This document shows, piece after piece, positions 16,663 through 27,522 of a stretch of 64,000 nt of DNA. The stretch covers positions 124,001 to 188,000 of the forward strand of contig CAYUOU010000001.1 in NCBI GenBank assembly GCA_964446485.1. The letters are read 5' to 3'. A program made the translations under genes and the position numbers. The notes below the pieces were generated by a model. That model was not told the DNA's origin, made no database searches, and saw only the letters and a list, made by a program, of their open reading frames with translations. The first letter of the stretch is position 1. The number at the start of each line of letters is the position of its first letter. The stretch is from JBDRRP01 sp964446485 (GTDB taxonomy: Bacteria > Desulfobacterota > Desulfobacteria > Desulfobacterales > JBDRRP01).

Positions 16663-19029
16663 ATGACCAAAGCCTTCCCAGAGCCACGTGCTTACCGTCG
16701 CAAGCTGCTCCAGGCCATTCTGCTGCCGGTGCTCGTGGTGGGGGGGCTTTGCGCCATCCTGGCGGTTCAATTCCTGACGCCACCACTCCTTAAATTTATC
16801 GAGGACCGAATTACCGCGGAGCTGCGACTTGCCACCCGGTTGGGCATTGCCATTTGTGACAATCACTTCAACTACCTTTTGGAATTGCGCCTCGAGGGCA
16901 ACCCCGAGTTCAACGCTGCGCTGAAGACGGAGGCCGTGGAAGAAATCAAGGCCATCAGCCGTCAATTCCACCAGATTCAGATGATTGTCATCGAGGGGCG
17001 CAACAGCATCATTGGACACTCCCAGCAACTGATTTCGACGACACAGGGTTTTCCGGTGTTGGACCCCAATGTCTCCCGTATCGAAGAATACGATTTTTGG
17101 GGACATCCAGTGAAGGCCCATTTGCAGGTATTTCCATTTTGGGACTGGACCATTGTGAGCTATACGCTTGAAAGCGACTATTTGGCCCCGATCCGAATGG
17201 CCCGGCGGGTGGTCTATCTGGGCACCTTTGGTGTGCTGGCAGTCGTTTGGATCGTCCTGCTCATAGTGGTGCGCCAATCCATCAGCAGCCCTCTCAAGCA
17301 ACTGGTGAGCGCGGCTGAAGATGTGGCGGGCGGCCGGTTTTCCCCGTTGCCGCTGAAACGCAATGACGAAATTGGCAGAGTGGTCGATACGTTCAATTTC
17401 ATGGTTGATCAGCTGGATCAGCAGACTCGTGAACTCACCGATCTGATCGGCGCATTGAGAGACTCGGAAGGTCGATATCGCGATCTCTTCGAAGGGGCGA
17501 GGGAGGGCATCCTCGTGGCCAATGCGGAAACATTGGATCTCGTTTTTGCCAACCCGGCTATCTGCAGGATGCTGGGATATTCGGAGTCTACACTCACTAA
17601 AATGCGGGCATCGGACGTTCACCCCGAAGATCAGGTGGGGCGAGTGCTATCCAGGCTCACATCGTTGACCGAAAACAGCAATTTCACGCAACTGGCTGGA
17701 ATTTCATGCATCCGCAGCGATGGAGGTGTCATCCAGGCGGACATCAAGGTGACCCGTATCGTCATGGACGGCGCGGTTCATTATCTGAGCTACTTTACCG
17801 ACGTCACCGAGCAGGTTCGGTCGGTTGCCGAAAAACGCGAGTTGGAAACCCGTCTTCTGCGAGCAGAGAAGATGGAGGCCATTGGCCTACTTGCCGGCGG
17901 GGTCGCCCATGATCTGAACAACATTCTGAGCGGCCTTGTGAGTTACCCGGAACTGCTTCTCTCGGATTTGCCGGAAGACAGCCCCCTCAGAAAACCCCTG
18001 CAGACCATCGAAAGATCCGGAACAAGAGCCGCAGCAATCGTCCAGGATTTGCTGACACTGGCCCGCCGGGGTGTTTCCGTCTCCGAGGTCGTCAATCTCA
18101 ACAGCATTATCGACACCTATCGTGGCTCTCCCGAATTCGTCACCATTAAAGACCTCCATCCAAAAATCAGCTTCACCTTCGACTTGACACCGGATTTGTT
18201 GAATATATTGGGCTCTCCTATCCATCTCTCGAAGACAATTATGAACCTGATGTCCAATGCTGCAGAAGCTTCCACGGAAAGTGGCGGCTGTATTACGGTG
18301 AAAACTCGAAACCGTTATATTGATTGCCCCGTCAGCGGCTATGATAAGGTCGACGAGGGTGATTATGTGATGGTCACCGTCGCCGATGAGGGCATTGGAA
18401 TATCCCCGGAGGATCTTCCCCGGATCTTCGAGCCCTTTTATAGCAAAAAAGTCATGGGGCGTAGCGGCACCGGTTTAGGTATGGCCGTGGTATGGGGCAC
18501 GGTGAAGGACCACCGGGGATATATCAACGTCACTAGTGAAACCCATATTGGCACGACGTTTGAGCTTTACTTCCCCGTCACGCGCTGCCGCTGCGAAGGC
18601 CCTCGGGAAAAAACCTCTCTGGACGCACTCAAGGGAAGCGGGGAGCATGTACTTGTGGTGGACGACATCGCTGAACAGCGCGAAATCGCCAGTGAAATGT
18701 TGAGCCGCCTGGGCTACAGCGTAGATACCGTTGCCAGCGGTGAGGCTGCGGCCGCTTTCGTCGCGGCAACGCCCGTCGACCTTGTGGTACTTGACATGAT
18801 TATGGACCCTGGCATGGACGGTCTTGATACATACCGGTCAATTCTCTACCATCGTCCCGGTCAGCGGGCCATCATCACCAGCGGTTTCTCGGAAACCGAC
18901 CGCGTCAAGGAGGCGCAGCGACTCGGCGCGCGCGAGTACATTCGCAAGCCGTATACGTTGGAGGCAATCGGCCGGGCGGTGAAAAACGCTTTAACTGACA
19001 ATCCGGTGCGCAACCTCATTCATCTATGA
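16663..19029 (+). CDS. membrane hybrid histidine kinase/response regulator (HAMP-PAS-HisKA-HATPase-REC)
   Basis: A 788-residue sensor. Transmembrane segments lie at about 14-38 and 185-207 with a ~145-residue periplasmic domain between. HAMP follows (about 207-260), then a PAS domain (about 270-385, RYRDLFEGAREGILVAN), a HisKA domain with His416 in GGVAHDLNNILSG, an HATPase domain with N box LMSNAAEAS and G boxes DEGIGISPED and GTGLGMAVV, and a C-terminal receiver with Asp711 in VVLDMIMDPGMDG. The gene is 30 bp after the binding-protein gene, suggesting that ligand-loaded binding protein signals to the periplasmic domain. No output regulator lies adjacent, so phosphotransfer must go elsewhere. 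Confidence 0.93.
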   Translation: MTKAFPEPRAYRRKLLQAILLPVLVVGGLCAILAVQFLTPPLLKFIEDRITAELRLATRLGIAICDNHFNYLLELRLEGNPEFNAALKTEAVEEIKAISRQFHQIQMIVIEGRNSIIGHSQQLISTTQGFPVLDPNVSRIEEYDFWGHPVKAHLQVFPFWDWTIVSYTLESDYLAPIRMARRVVYLGTFGVLAVVWIVLLIVVRQSISSPLKQLVSAAEDVAGGRFSPLPLKRNDEIGRVVDTFNFMVDQLDQQTRELTDLIGALRDSEGRYRDLFEGAREGILVANAETLDLVFANPAICRMLGYSESTLTKMRASDVHPEDQVGRVLSRLTSLTENSNFTQLAGISCIRSDGGVIQADIKVTRIVMDGAVHYLSYFTDVTEQVRSVAEKRELETRLLRAEKMEAIGLLAGGVAHDLNNILSGLVSYPELLLSDLPEDSPLRKPLQTIERSGTRAAAIVQDLLTLARRGVSVSEVVNLNSIIDTYRGSPEFVTIKDLHPKISFTFDLTPDLLNILGSPIHLSKTIMNLMSNAAEASTESGGCITVKTRNRYIDCPVSGYDKVDEGDYVMVTVADEGIGISPEDLPRIFEPFYSKKVMGRSGTGLGMAVVWGTVKDHRGYINVTSETHIGTTFELYFPVTRCRCEGPREKTSLDALKGSGEHVLVVDDIAEQREIASEMLSRLGYSVDTVASGEAAAAFVAATPVDLVVLDMIMDPGMDGLDTYRSILYHRPGQRAIITSGFSETDRVKEAQRLGAREYIRKPYTLEAIGRAVKNALTDNPVRNLIHL

Positions 19030-19235
19030 GGTGAAAAAAAGAGGTGAAAAAAATACGCCAAAAAATCCGAATCAAAGACAGCATCAGTCCGATGGTGCAG
19101 CGGCTAAACTTTGCCCGCCATCCTAAGGATGTGCGCGTATTTCATTGCCTTGATTTCCTTTGTGTATCCGGTTAGCGTGGCGTTCCCATTTTTTATGTTA
19201 GGCACACGATGTCGCTTTTCGAATCGGAGACGCAA

Positions 19236-19919
19236 ATGATATTCAGGAATCCAATATCGGCCGGCGCTCGCAGCCACTGCATGAAAATCGTGATCGCCGC
19301 CGCCCTCATACTCGCGCCGACATTGTCCGGATGCAGCAAAGCTCCCCAGCGCTTCAACTCGTTGGACCATAAATTGTCGGGGCTGACCCGGGGGCCCCTC
19401 TATGATTCAGGCATCGCCTTCATCACGCCTTCTTCGGTGACCGGGCAGGAAGAAGAAAAACAGGCCGTGGCCTTCATCTTCGCAGACGAATTGTCAAAGG
19501 TTTTGCCGGATCTCAACATCGTTCACCTGTCGGAGACCCTCAGCGCCATCAACGCCGCCGGGCTGGCAGATGATTACCGCCGGATGTACGCCAACTACAA
19601 GGACACCGGCATATTTGACGGCGGCACCCTCCGCCGGATCGGTGAGGCCACCGGCACCCGATACCTTGGCCAGCTCAAACTGGCCGCCTTTCAGCAGGGC
19701 AGCATGGGCCGGTTCAGCGTCTTTGGTTTGCGGCTGATCGAAACCAAGTATGCCAATCTAAGACTGTTTTTTCAGATCTGGGATGCCACCACCGGCGGTA
19801 TCGTATGGGAGGGCATCCAGGAGTTGAACTGGTCTGAGGAAGCGGTGGCGGAAAAAACCGTCACGCTGCAAAATGTGTTGGCCTATACGGCGGCTCAGAT
19901 GGCCATCAATCTGCCCTGA
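19236..19919 (+). CDS. putative outer-membrane/periplasmic lipoprotein
   Basis: A 227-residue lipoprotein of unknown function. The signal peptide has a long n-region, a hydrophobic stretch VIAAALILAPTLSG and the lipobox LSGC. The mature part resembles proteins with GNA1162/CsgG-like folds: AVAFIFADELSKVLPDLNIV, RIGEATGTRYLGQLKLA and a C-terminal LRLFFQIWDATTGGIVWEGIQEL, typical of lipoproteins that assemble with surface-complex components. ATG at 19236 is chosen because GGAGA lies six bases upstream; ATGs at 19209 and 19281 are alternatives. It is 206 bp after the hybrid kinase and convergent with the GMC gene (5 bp between stops). Confidence 0.65.
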   Translation: MIFRNPISAGARSHCMKIVIAAALILAPTLSGCSKAPQRFNSLDHKLSGLTRGPLYDSGIAFITPSSVTGQEEEKQAVAFIFADELSKVLPDLNIVHLSETLSAINAAGLADDYRRMYANYKDTGIFDGGTLRRIGEATGTRYLGQLKLAAFQQGSMGRFSVFGLRLIETKYANLRLFFQIWDATTGGIVWEGIQELNWSEEAVAEKTVTLQNVLAYTAAQMAINLP

Positions 19920-19924
19920 TGAAA

Positions 19925-21535
19925 TTACCCTCCCATACCTGACCGGGGCGGTGCCTTCTTTTTCATTTGAGACATGATGTATTCCGAGAGGGCGGTGATC
20001 GTCAGACTGGGATTTACCCCAAGGTTTACCGGCACCACCGACCCATCTGTCACGTAAAGATTTGGGTAGCCGAAGACCTCGCCGTCAATACCCACCACCC
20101 CCCGCTCCGGAGCATCGGCCATGGCGCACCCACCAAGGATGTGCGCCGTGCTGGGGGCATCCAGGAAAACCTCAAACCAGGAGCCTTGAGGCTCACCATC
20201 CATTCGCGCCGCCATCCGTCTGGCGACCTCATTGGCAATGGGGATGTAGCTTGGAATGCGCTCCTGACCCGAAGGCACCTCGGAGTTCACGCTCCACCCG
20301 CCAAGTCGCCACCACCGACGTCGGTAGTTCAGCCGCAGATAGTTTTCAGCGGTCTGCATGACCAACAGCACACTCGTTCGCGATGCGGCGCCGGGAATCC
20401 AAATCTGGCGTAAAAACTCCATGGGTTTGTGGGCGACGTTTCTGAGGAACTCGATCTGTCGCGGGCGCCCCGTGTCGCCGTCGGTGAGCATATTGAGCAG
20501 GCCAAAGAGTACATCGGACCCCTTGTTCAGGCGCACCATTTCAATGTGGGTTTCTTCGTCCGGATAGATGCCGGAAGTGATGGCGATCTGATCGTTCCAA
20601 TTGGTTTTCCGGTCCCTGGAGCGCACCGTCAGCAAGGCCTCGGAATTGGTTCTGACATAATTGCCCAGCTGGTTCGAAATATTGGGCAGCCAGCCTTTCT
20701 GGCGGCATTTCATCAGCAGGGGGACGGTGCCCATCACGCCGCCGCTCAGCACCACGCCGCCGGCGCGGTATACTTTTCTCGGGTGTTGCACCCCGGTGGA
20801 TCGTCGGGTGAGCAGTTGGTAGCCGGATGAATCAGGTCGAATTCCCAGCACCTCGGTTTCCGGGATGATGTCGGCCCCATAGTGGGATTCGGCCAGATAA
20901 AGATAGTTTTTGTCCAGGGTGTTTTTCGCCCCCACCGGGCACCCGATCATGCAGGCCCCGCAGAAGGTGCATCCGGTTCGCGTTGGTCCCCTGCCGTCGA
21001 AATAAGGATCGCTGACCGTCCGGTCAGGCGTTCCGAAGAAAACGCCGACATCATTTTTGTGAAAGGTATCTTCGCCCCGGAGTTCGATGCCTACCCGCCG
21101 AAGGTGGCGATCGGCAACCCCTACCTGAGGGCTGGGGTTGGCGCCCAGCATGCGCCGGGCCTCCTGGTAATGGGGCGCCAGCGTGGTTTTGGGTTGGGTG
21201 AAGCCCCACCCGGACTTTTCAAACACCTCGTCTGGGGGAATGAGCAACTGGTTGGCGTATACCAGGCTGCCCCCGCCCACCCCGCCGCCGTGGAGCACCA
21301 GCACATGCTTGAACAGGGTGAGCATCTGGATCCCGTAAAGCCCGAGTTGGGGCAGCCAGATGTTCTTCCGTAGATTCCAACTCGTTCGAGGAAAATCTTC
21401 GGTTCGGTAGCGTTTGCCCTTCTCCAGGACAGCAACCCGGTAGCCTTTTTCGGCCAGCCTCAGGGCAGATACACTGCCGCCGAAACCGGATCCGACAATG
21501 ATGAAATCATATTCGGTGGACTGCATTGCGGTCAT
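19925..21535 (-). CDS. GMC-family FAD oxidoreductase (cholesterol-oxidase-like)
   Basis: A 536-residue flavoprotein. The N-terminal FAD motif is FIIVGSGFGGSVSALRLAEKG with VLEKGKRY; later come HGGGVGGGSLVYANQLL, the C-terminal catalytic-His motif HILGGCAMA near residue 470 and LYVTDGSVVPVNLGVNPSLTITALSE. A compact cysteine cluster, CTFCGACMIGCPVGAKNTLD near residue 190, is typical of this bacterial GMC branch and may bind an iron-sulfur cluster. The substrate is an alcohol or sterol-like compound, not determinable. It lies 80 bp downstream of dsrP on the same strand and could be read from the dsr transcript, though a functional tie is not established. Confidence 0.88.
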   Translation of the reverse strand: MTAMQSTEYDFIIVGSGFGGSVSALRLAEKGYRVAVLEKGKRYRTEDFPRTSWNLRKNIWLPQLGLYGIQMLTLFKHVLVLHGGGVGGGSLVYANQLLIPPDEVFEKSGWGFTQPKTTLAPHYQEARRMLGANPSPQVGVADRHLRRVGIELRGEDTFHKNDVGVFFGTPDRTVSDPYFDGRGPTRTGCTFCGACMIGCPVGAKNTLDKNYLYLAESHYGADIIPETEVLGIRPDSSGYQLLTRRSTGVQHPRKVYRAGGVVLSGGVMGTVPLLMKCRQKGWLPNISNQLGNYVRTNSEALLTVRSRDRKTNWNDQIAITSGIYPDEETHIEMVRLNKGSDVLFGLLNMLTDGDTGRPRQIEFLRNVAHKPMEFLRQIWIPGAASRTSVLLVMQTAENYLRLNYRRRWWRLGGWSVNSEVPSGQERIPSYIPIANEVARRMAARMDGEPQGSWFEVFLDAPSTAHILGGCAMADAPERGVVGIDGEVFGYPNLYVTDGSVVPVNLGVNPSLTITALSEYIMSQMKKKAPPRSGMGG

Positions 21536-21615
21536 GGCCCCCTCCCCCAGGAAAAATGATGCATGACATTAGAAGGAGTCCCCTGGGGATGAGGTTTTTT
21601 CTGGCTGCGATTCGG

Positions 21616-22776
21616 CTAGACGCCGGCCGCTTCTTCTTTGACGCCCACGGCGATCTTGAAAAGGATGGTCAGGACGATGAAGCCAGTAGCCCACACGCCC
21701 AGGGTGATCATGATCTCCGGGAAGGTGGGAAAATACTCGTTGACTTCGTGCAGCGGGTTCGGTGTGAACCCGCCGGCGATCATGCCCATTCCCTTGTCGA
21801 TCCAGGTGCCCGCAAAAACCATGGCGCAGGTGATGGCCAAGGTGCCTTCGTTGCGGCGCACCATGGGAAAGAGCAGCAGGGTGATGGCGCCCACCATGAG
21901 GGCCATGGCCGTCCACATCCAAATGACGTATCCCCCGTGGCCATGGAGGCCGAAGAAGAGGTACTTGATATGGTCCATGTGCGCCGGAATGTTGCTGTAG
22001 AAGGCGACAAAAACCTCGCAGAGGAAAAAGAACACGTTGAGGATGAGGGCATAGGTGACGATCTTGGCCAGTGACTGGATCTGCTCACGGCCCGGGTCAA
22101 ATTTGGTGAATCGTCGAACGATGAGACACAACAGGATCAGCAGGGACGGACCGGCGGCGAAAGCCGATGCCAGAAACCGCGGGGCCAGGATGGCGGTGAG
22201 CCAGAAGTGCCGCCCCGGCAGGCCGCAGTACAGGTATGCCGTTACGGTGTGGATGCCAACGGCCCAGGGGATGGAAAGATAGATGAGCGGTTTGACCCAC
22301 GGCGGGTAGTGGGTGCCGTTTCGCTCGGCTTCCAGCACGTTCCACCCGATGACGATGTTCAGAAACAGGTAGCCGTTCAACACGATCATGTCCCAGAAGA
22401 GCATGGAGTGGGGCGTGGGATACAGGATCACGTTGAGCATCCGCATGGGTTGTCCAAGGTCCACCATGATAAACAGCAGGCACATGCTGATGGCGGCGAT
22501 GGCCAAAAACTCGCCAAGGATGGTAATGCGGCCGAACGCCTTGTAGTCATGGAGATAGTAGGGCAGCACCACCATGACGCCTCCGGCCGCCACACCCACC
22601 AGAAAGGTGAACTGGGCAATGTAAAATCCCCAGGACACGTCACGGGTCATACCGGTGATGCCCAGACCGAATTTAAACTGCCAGAGGTAAAACAGAAAAC
22701 CGATACCGGCGATACCGCCCAGGACGGCCAGTAGTCCCCAGTATTTCTTGTCTCCCTTGATTGCATATTCTAGCAT
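21616..22776 (-). CDS. dsrP: DsrP, NrfD/PsrC-like membrane subunit of the DsrMKJOP complex
   Basis: Quinone-interacting integral membrane subunit of the transmembrane complex linking the menaquinone pool to cytoplasmic sulfur reduction (DsrC trisulfide). The 386 residues form about ten transmembrane helices, starting with LAVLGGIAGIGFLFYLWQFKFGLGITGMTRDVSWGFYIAQFTF, the conserved NrfD-family opening, and include LGQPMRMLNVILYPTPHSMLFWD. It is the last gene of the dsrMKJOP set, 28 bp after dsrO. Gene order and neighbouring cofactor-bearing subunits make the assignment secure. Confidence 0.95.
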   Translation of the reverse strand: MLEYAIKGDKKYWGLLAVLGGIAGIGFLFYLWQFKFGLGITGMTRDVSWGFYIAQFTFLVGVAAGGVMVVLPYYLHDYKAFGRITILGEFLAIAAISMCLLFIMVDLGQPMRMLNVILYPTPHSMLFWDMIVLNGYLFLNIVIGWNVLEAERNGTHYPPWVKPLIYLSIPWAVGIHTVTAYLYCGLPGRHFWLTAILAPRFLASAFAAGPSLLILLCLIVRRFTKFDPGREQIQSLAKIVTYALILNVFFFLCEVFVAFYSNIPAHMDHIKYLFFGLHGHGGYVIWMWTAMALMVGAITLLLFPMVRRNEGTLAITCAMVFAGTWIDKGMGMIAGGFTPNPLHEVNEYFPTFPEIMITLGVWATGFIVLTILFKIAVGVKEEAAGV

Positions 22777-22804
22777 TGGTACCTCGCCTTATTCGTCCTT
22801 GGGT

Positions 22805-23602
22805 TTATCCGTGTTCAGGGGTTCCCACGATGTAGTAGACTGACGGGCTGGTGCCCGCCTCAGGTTTCCGCCGGATGGTGAAGTTGGTTCGGAGCAGTTC
22901 GCGGATCTCGGACTCGGGGTCGCTCAGGTCACCGAAAGTGATGGCGCCGTTGGAGACTTCCACGCAGGCCGGCATCTGACCTACGGCCAGGCGTTCCGCG
23001 CAGAAGTTGCATTTTTCCACCACACCTTTGGCGCGGGTGGGGAACTTCAGGTTGGTCTCCTCGATGAAGGGCCGCGGATCGCGAAAGTTGAAGCTACGTG
23101 CACCGAAGGGGCAGGCCGCCATACAGAAGCGGCAGCCGATGCAGCGGTGAAAGTCCATGAGGACAACTCCGTCGGATTCCCGTTTGAAAGTGGCCTGGGT
23201 GGGGCAGGCGCGCACGCAAGAAGGCTCCTCGCAGTGGTTGCAGAGCACCAGCACCGGTGCATGTGCCAGGGCCTCCGCCAGAAACGGGTTCTCCTTGCTG
23301 GTGAAGGCGTGCTTGTACTCGGTCTCCCAGATCCACTTGATCTCGTGGCGTTTATTCTCGAAATGCGGAACATTGTGGACCTTGTGACAGGCTTCTGTGA
23401 TCGCTTCTACGTCCTCCAGCTTGGTCAGGTCGATCACCATTCCCCAGTGCTTGGCGGTCAGCGCATCCGGTCCCTTGCCGATGGTGTATTCCGGCACGGC
23501 GCCACCGCCCGCTCCCAGGGCATCGAGAACCGGCACGGTGGTCAGGCCCAGAGCAGAGAGTCCGGCGATCTTGAGAAAATCTCGTCTCTTGCTTTCCATC
23601 AT
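22805..23602 (-). CDS. dsrO: DsrO, periplasmic iron-sulfur subunit with Tat-like signal
   Basis: Ferredoxin-type electron-transfer subunit of DsrMKJOP. The N-terminus has a twin-arginine motif (KRRDFLKIAG) followed by a hydrophobic segment ending at LGAGGG, so export by Tat is expected. Three visible cysteine groups lie in order: CNHCEEPSCVRACP, CIGCRFCMAACPFGAR and CNFCAERL...PACVEV, giving several 4Fe-4S clusters as in the PsrB/HybA family. The 265 residues match known DsrO proteins. The start overlaps the dsrJ stop by 4 bp. Confidence 0.95.
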   Translation of the reverse strand: MMESKRRDFLKIAGLSALGLTTVPVLDALGAGGGAVPEYTIGKGPDALTAKHWGMVIDLTKLEDVEAITEACHKVHNVPHFENKRHEIKWIWETEYKHAFTSKENPFLAEALAHAPVLVLCNHCEEPSCVRACPTQATFKRESDGVVLMDFHRCIGCRFCMAACPFGARSFNFRDPRPFIEETNLKFPTRAKGVVEKCNFCAERLAVGQMPACVEVSNGAITFGDLSDPESEIRELLRTNFTIRRKPEAGTSPSVYYIVGTPEHG

Positions 23603-23980
23603 TGCTTCTCCTTCGGGTTGTCGATGTGGCAGTCATAGCAGTAGGGCCTGACCGATGCGTAATTGTGACATTGATCGCAGAACTGCTCCTTGTTGTCGTG
23701 GCAGTCCAGGCAGGTGTTTGAGAGGCTCATGTTGTAGGTGTGCCCCTTCTTGTTGGTGTAGATCCGCTCGCCCGTGCGTACCACCGTGTCGCGCCACACG
23801 TCCAAGAGCTGCATGTGTTCGGCCTTCATATATTCCTTGGAACGAACGCACTCTCCGGCCTTCTTGGCTGTTTCCGAAAGCTCCGGCTTTGGCACCGGTG
23901 CGGCCTTTCCCATATTGTACCAGAAGGGGAAGGTGAACACCGCCAGAAAGACGATGAGTCCGGTTAGTATTTTCCCTTTA

Positions 23981-23988
<8 letters not shown>
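23599..23988 (-). CDS. dsrJ: DsrJ, triheme cytochrome c
   Basis: Periplasmic, membrane-anchored triheme cytochrome c of the DsrMKJOP complex. The 129-residue protein has an uncleaved N-terminal anchor (ILTGLIVFLAVFTFPFWYNMG) and three CxxCH haem motifs near the C-terminus: CLDCH, CDQCH and CYDCH. A lone Cys in GECVRSKEYM near residue 47 corresponds to the position known as an unusual His/Cys haem ligand in DsrJ. ATG at 23988 is used; it overlaps the dsrK stop by 8 bp. Cytochrome maturation would rely on a system such as that hinted at by the CcsA-like gene at 1693-2514. Confidence 0.95.
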
Positions 23989-25618
<1,630 letters not shown>

Positions 25619-25621
25619 CGG

Positions 25622-26701
25622 TTACTCCTTCTCCTCTCCCTCCGGTGCCGGCGCAGCTGCTGCTTCAGCAGGGGCTTCGGGTTCAGGCTCGGGCTCTGGT
25701 TCCGGCATCTTGACCACCGGCAATCCGGCCTCGACCATCTTTTCCCTGAAATCATCTTCGTAGTGTTCGTAGGAATGCACCTTTACGGGGTAGTTCCACG
25801 GGTTTACGTGGCGCCGAGCGCGGGTGTCGCCGGGCATGTTCCTCGTGGGGCTGAGAAAAATGCCCCCCAGGTGCATGAGTTTGCTGAAGGGAAAGTATGC
25901 CAGCAGGATACTGACGAAAAACATGTGGACGAAAAAGATGCCGCTGATTCCGTCGGGCACCGTGGGGTGAAAGGTGATCAGCCCCATGGAGAGCTCCTTG
26001 ACGCCGACGATGTCCACTTTGGTGAAATATCGCATCATAATGCCGGTCAGCGCGATACCGCCGATGAGAAACAGCGGGAAGAAGTCACCGGCCTGGCTGA
26101 TAAGCCTGACCTGGGGGATGTAAAGCCGGCGGACAAAGAGGTAAATCACAGCCGCCAGCAGGACAATCCCAGACAGGTATACCACCGGCAGACCCACCTG
26201 GAAAAAGCTGTCCAGGCTTTCCAGCCACTGGAGATAAACGGGAACGGGCTCAAGGAAGAATCGCAGGTGGCGGACCAGCACCGTCAAAAATGCGTAGTGA
26301 AAGGCCAAGGCCGTAATCCATAGGAATATCTCCAGGTTGTAAGTGATGCGGCCATCGGATTTCACTTTCATCCGGGTGTTTCGAAACAGTGAGCGAAATG
26401 TCACGATTTCGAAAAACATGCGCACCACAACGGCCCAGTTGGTTGAGGGGTTGTCGATTTTGGCCTGTTTGATCCAAGGCATTGAGGGCTGCTGCCCGCA
26501 GGTCGTGGTGATGCGAAACGGCACGGCAGAGCGCGCCCAGTTCATCACTCGGGCCGCAAACCCTGCGATGAACACCAGCACGGCCACGTAGGGTAGCACC
26601 ACCCCGAACAGTACGCTCAGGCCAGCGACTTCGACTCCCAGGTAAGCCACCAGGAAGAGTACGAATACGGCGATGAGGGAAAACATGTACTTGGAATTCA
26701 T
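25622..26701 (-). CDS. dsrM: DsrM, membrane cytochrome b (NarI-like) subunit
   Basis: Menaquinol-oxidising cytochrome b subunit that pairs with DsrK. The 359-residue protein has two N-terminal transmembrane helices, a soluble loop with TTTCGQQPSMPWIKQ, then helices carrying conserved histidines (LAFHYAFLTVLVRHLRFF and FVHMFFVSILLAYFPFSKLMHLGG). The C-terminus ends in a low-complexity Pro/Glu/Ala tail (about residues 325-359) that I would not expect to be conserved. It is the first dsr gene, 88 bp after the RsbRD-type gene. Confidence 0.95.
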   Translation of the reverse strand: MNSKYMFSLIAVFVLFLVAYLGVEVAGLSVLFGVVLPYVAVLVFIAGFAARVMNWARSAVPFRITTTCGQQPSMPWIKQAKIDNPSTNWAVVVRMFFEIVTFRSLFRNTRMKVKSDGRITYNLEIFLWITALAFHYAFLTVLVRHLRFFLEPVPVYLQWLESLDSFFQVGLPVVYLSGIVLLAAVIYLFVRRLYIPQVRLISQAGDFFPLFLIGGIALTGIMMRYFTKVDIVGVKELSMGLITFHPTVPDGISGIFFVHMFFVSILLAYFPFSKLMHLGGIFLSPTRNMPGDTRARRHVNPWNYPVKVHSYEHYEDDFREKMVEAGLPVVKMPEPEPEPEPEAPAEAAAAPAPEGEEKE

Positions 26702-26789
26702 TTACCGATACCTCACTCCATGGCCCGGACCATGCCAGTCGGCGGGACTGCCAGCTGGCACCATCGGAGCGCCTTTGAATGAATTTGGG

Positions 26790-27332
26790 TTATATGGCAC
26801 TCGGATCCGGTTCAGTTTCCGGATCATCTACAATCAACCCTGCACGACGAAAGGCCTTGTATATTTTGTCTTTTTCCGTGGTTACCTTGAGCTTGTAGAT
26901 CTGCTCTCGGCACCTTACGTAAATATCGAAACCGGCAAGGGCCATCCGATCCACCCTACGTTCGAATTCATTCAATTCTGTCAGGCGATCCAGGTCCTTC
27001 AATTCGCCGGAAAAGTGGTTTCTGACGATGTTTTTTAAATCCAGCAGAAAGGCGATGGCGCGCGACGGGGTGAAATCCTGAACGGCCCGGATCCGCAAAA
27101 TAGGGTCCAGATGTGTCGACATGGCGTCCGCGTCCCAGTCCCCGACCATGACGTCGAAAAGCCCGCTGAGGCCTTTTCGGGTCGTTTGCCCTACGGGGTT
27201 GGCGAAATCGTCTTTTTTGTTTTTGAGTAGGGATGCGGTGTCTGGGGGATAGGTATTGGCGACAAGGTCGAACCATTTGCGCAAAAGAGACGGCTTGTGG
27301 TCAGCCAATAAAGTAAGCAAACGTTCTTCCAC
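26790..27332 (-). CDS. RsbRD N-terminal domain protein upstream of dsrM
   Basis: A 180-residue all-helical protein resembling the stand-alone RsbT co-antagonist RsbRD N-terminal (globin-like sensor) domain. Visible features are the opening LLTLLADHKPSLLRKWFDLVANTYP and RVDRMALAGFDIYVRCREQIYKLKV near the C-terminus. No STAS domain follows. Genes of this type sit before dsrM in other sulfate reducers, so a regulatory or assembly role for the Dsr complex is plausible but unproven. The GTG start at 27332 is supported by AAGGAG six bases upstream. It is the first gene after a strong promoter. Confidence 0.8.
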   Translation of the reverse strand: MEERLLTLLADHKPSLLRKWFDLVANTYPPDTASLLKNKKDDFANPVGQTTRKGLSGLFDVMVGDWDADAMSTHLDPILRIRAVQDFTPSRAIAFLLDLKNIVRNHFSGELKDLDRLTELNEFERRVDRMALAGFDIYVRCREQIYKLKVTTEKDKIYKAFRRAGLIVDDPETEPDPSAI

Positions 27333-27439
27333 TAAGGCTCCTTAACTCCCGGATCGATGTCGACGCTTTGGAGCGCCGGCCTAACTTCCCGGCTTTACTG
27401 CATTTTCAGCTGATAGCCCTGCCCTGAATCAAGGGATTT

Positions 27440-27477
27440 CCTATAATCGAATCGCCGATAACTGTCAATAGCTATTG
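27440..27477 (-). promoter_or_regulatory. sigma-70 promoter of the dsr operon with overlapping palindrome
   Basis: On the minus strand a perfect -35 box TTGACA (27468-27463) is followed after 17 bp by TATAGG (27445-27440), giving a strong promoter about 110 bp before the RsbRD start. A perfect 12-bp palindrome CAATAGCTATTG (27466-27477) overlaps the edge of the -35 box and is a candidate operator. Confidence 0.6.
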
Positions 27478-27522
27478 AAAAAAAGGCCGGCATGCCGCAG
27501 CCTGCTTGGGCGTATGAAAAAC

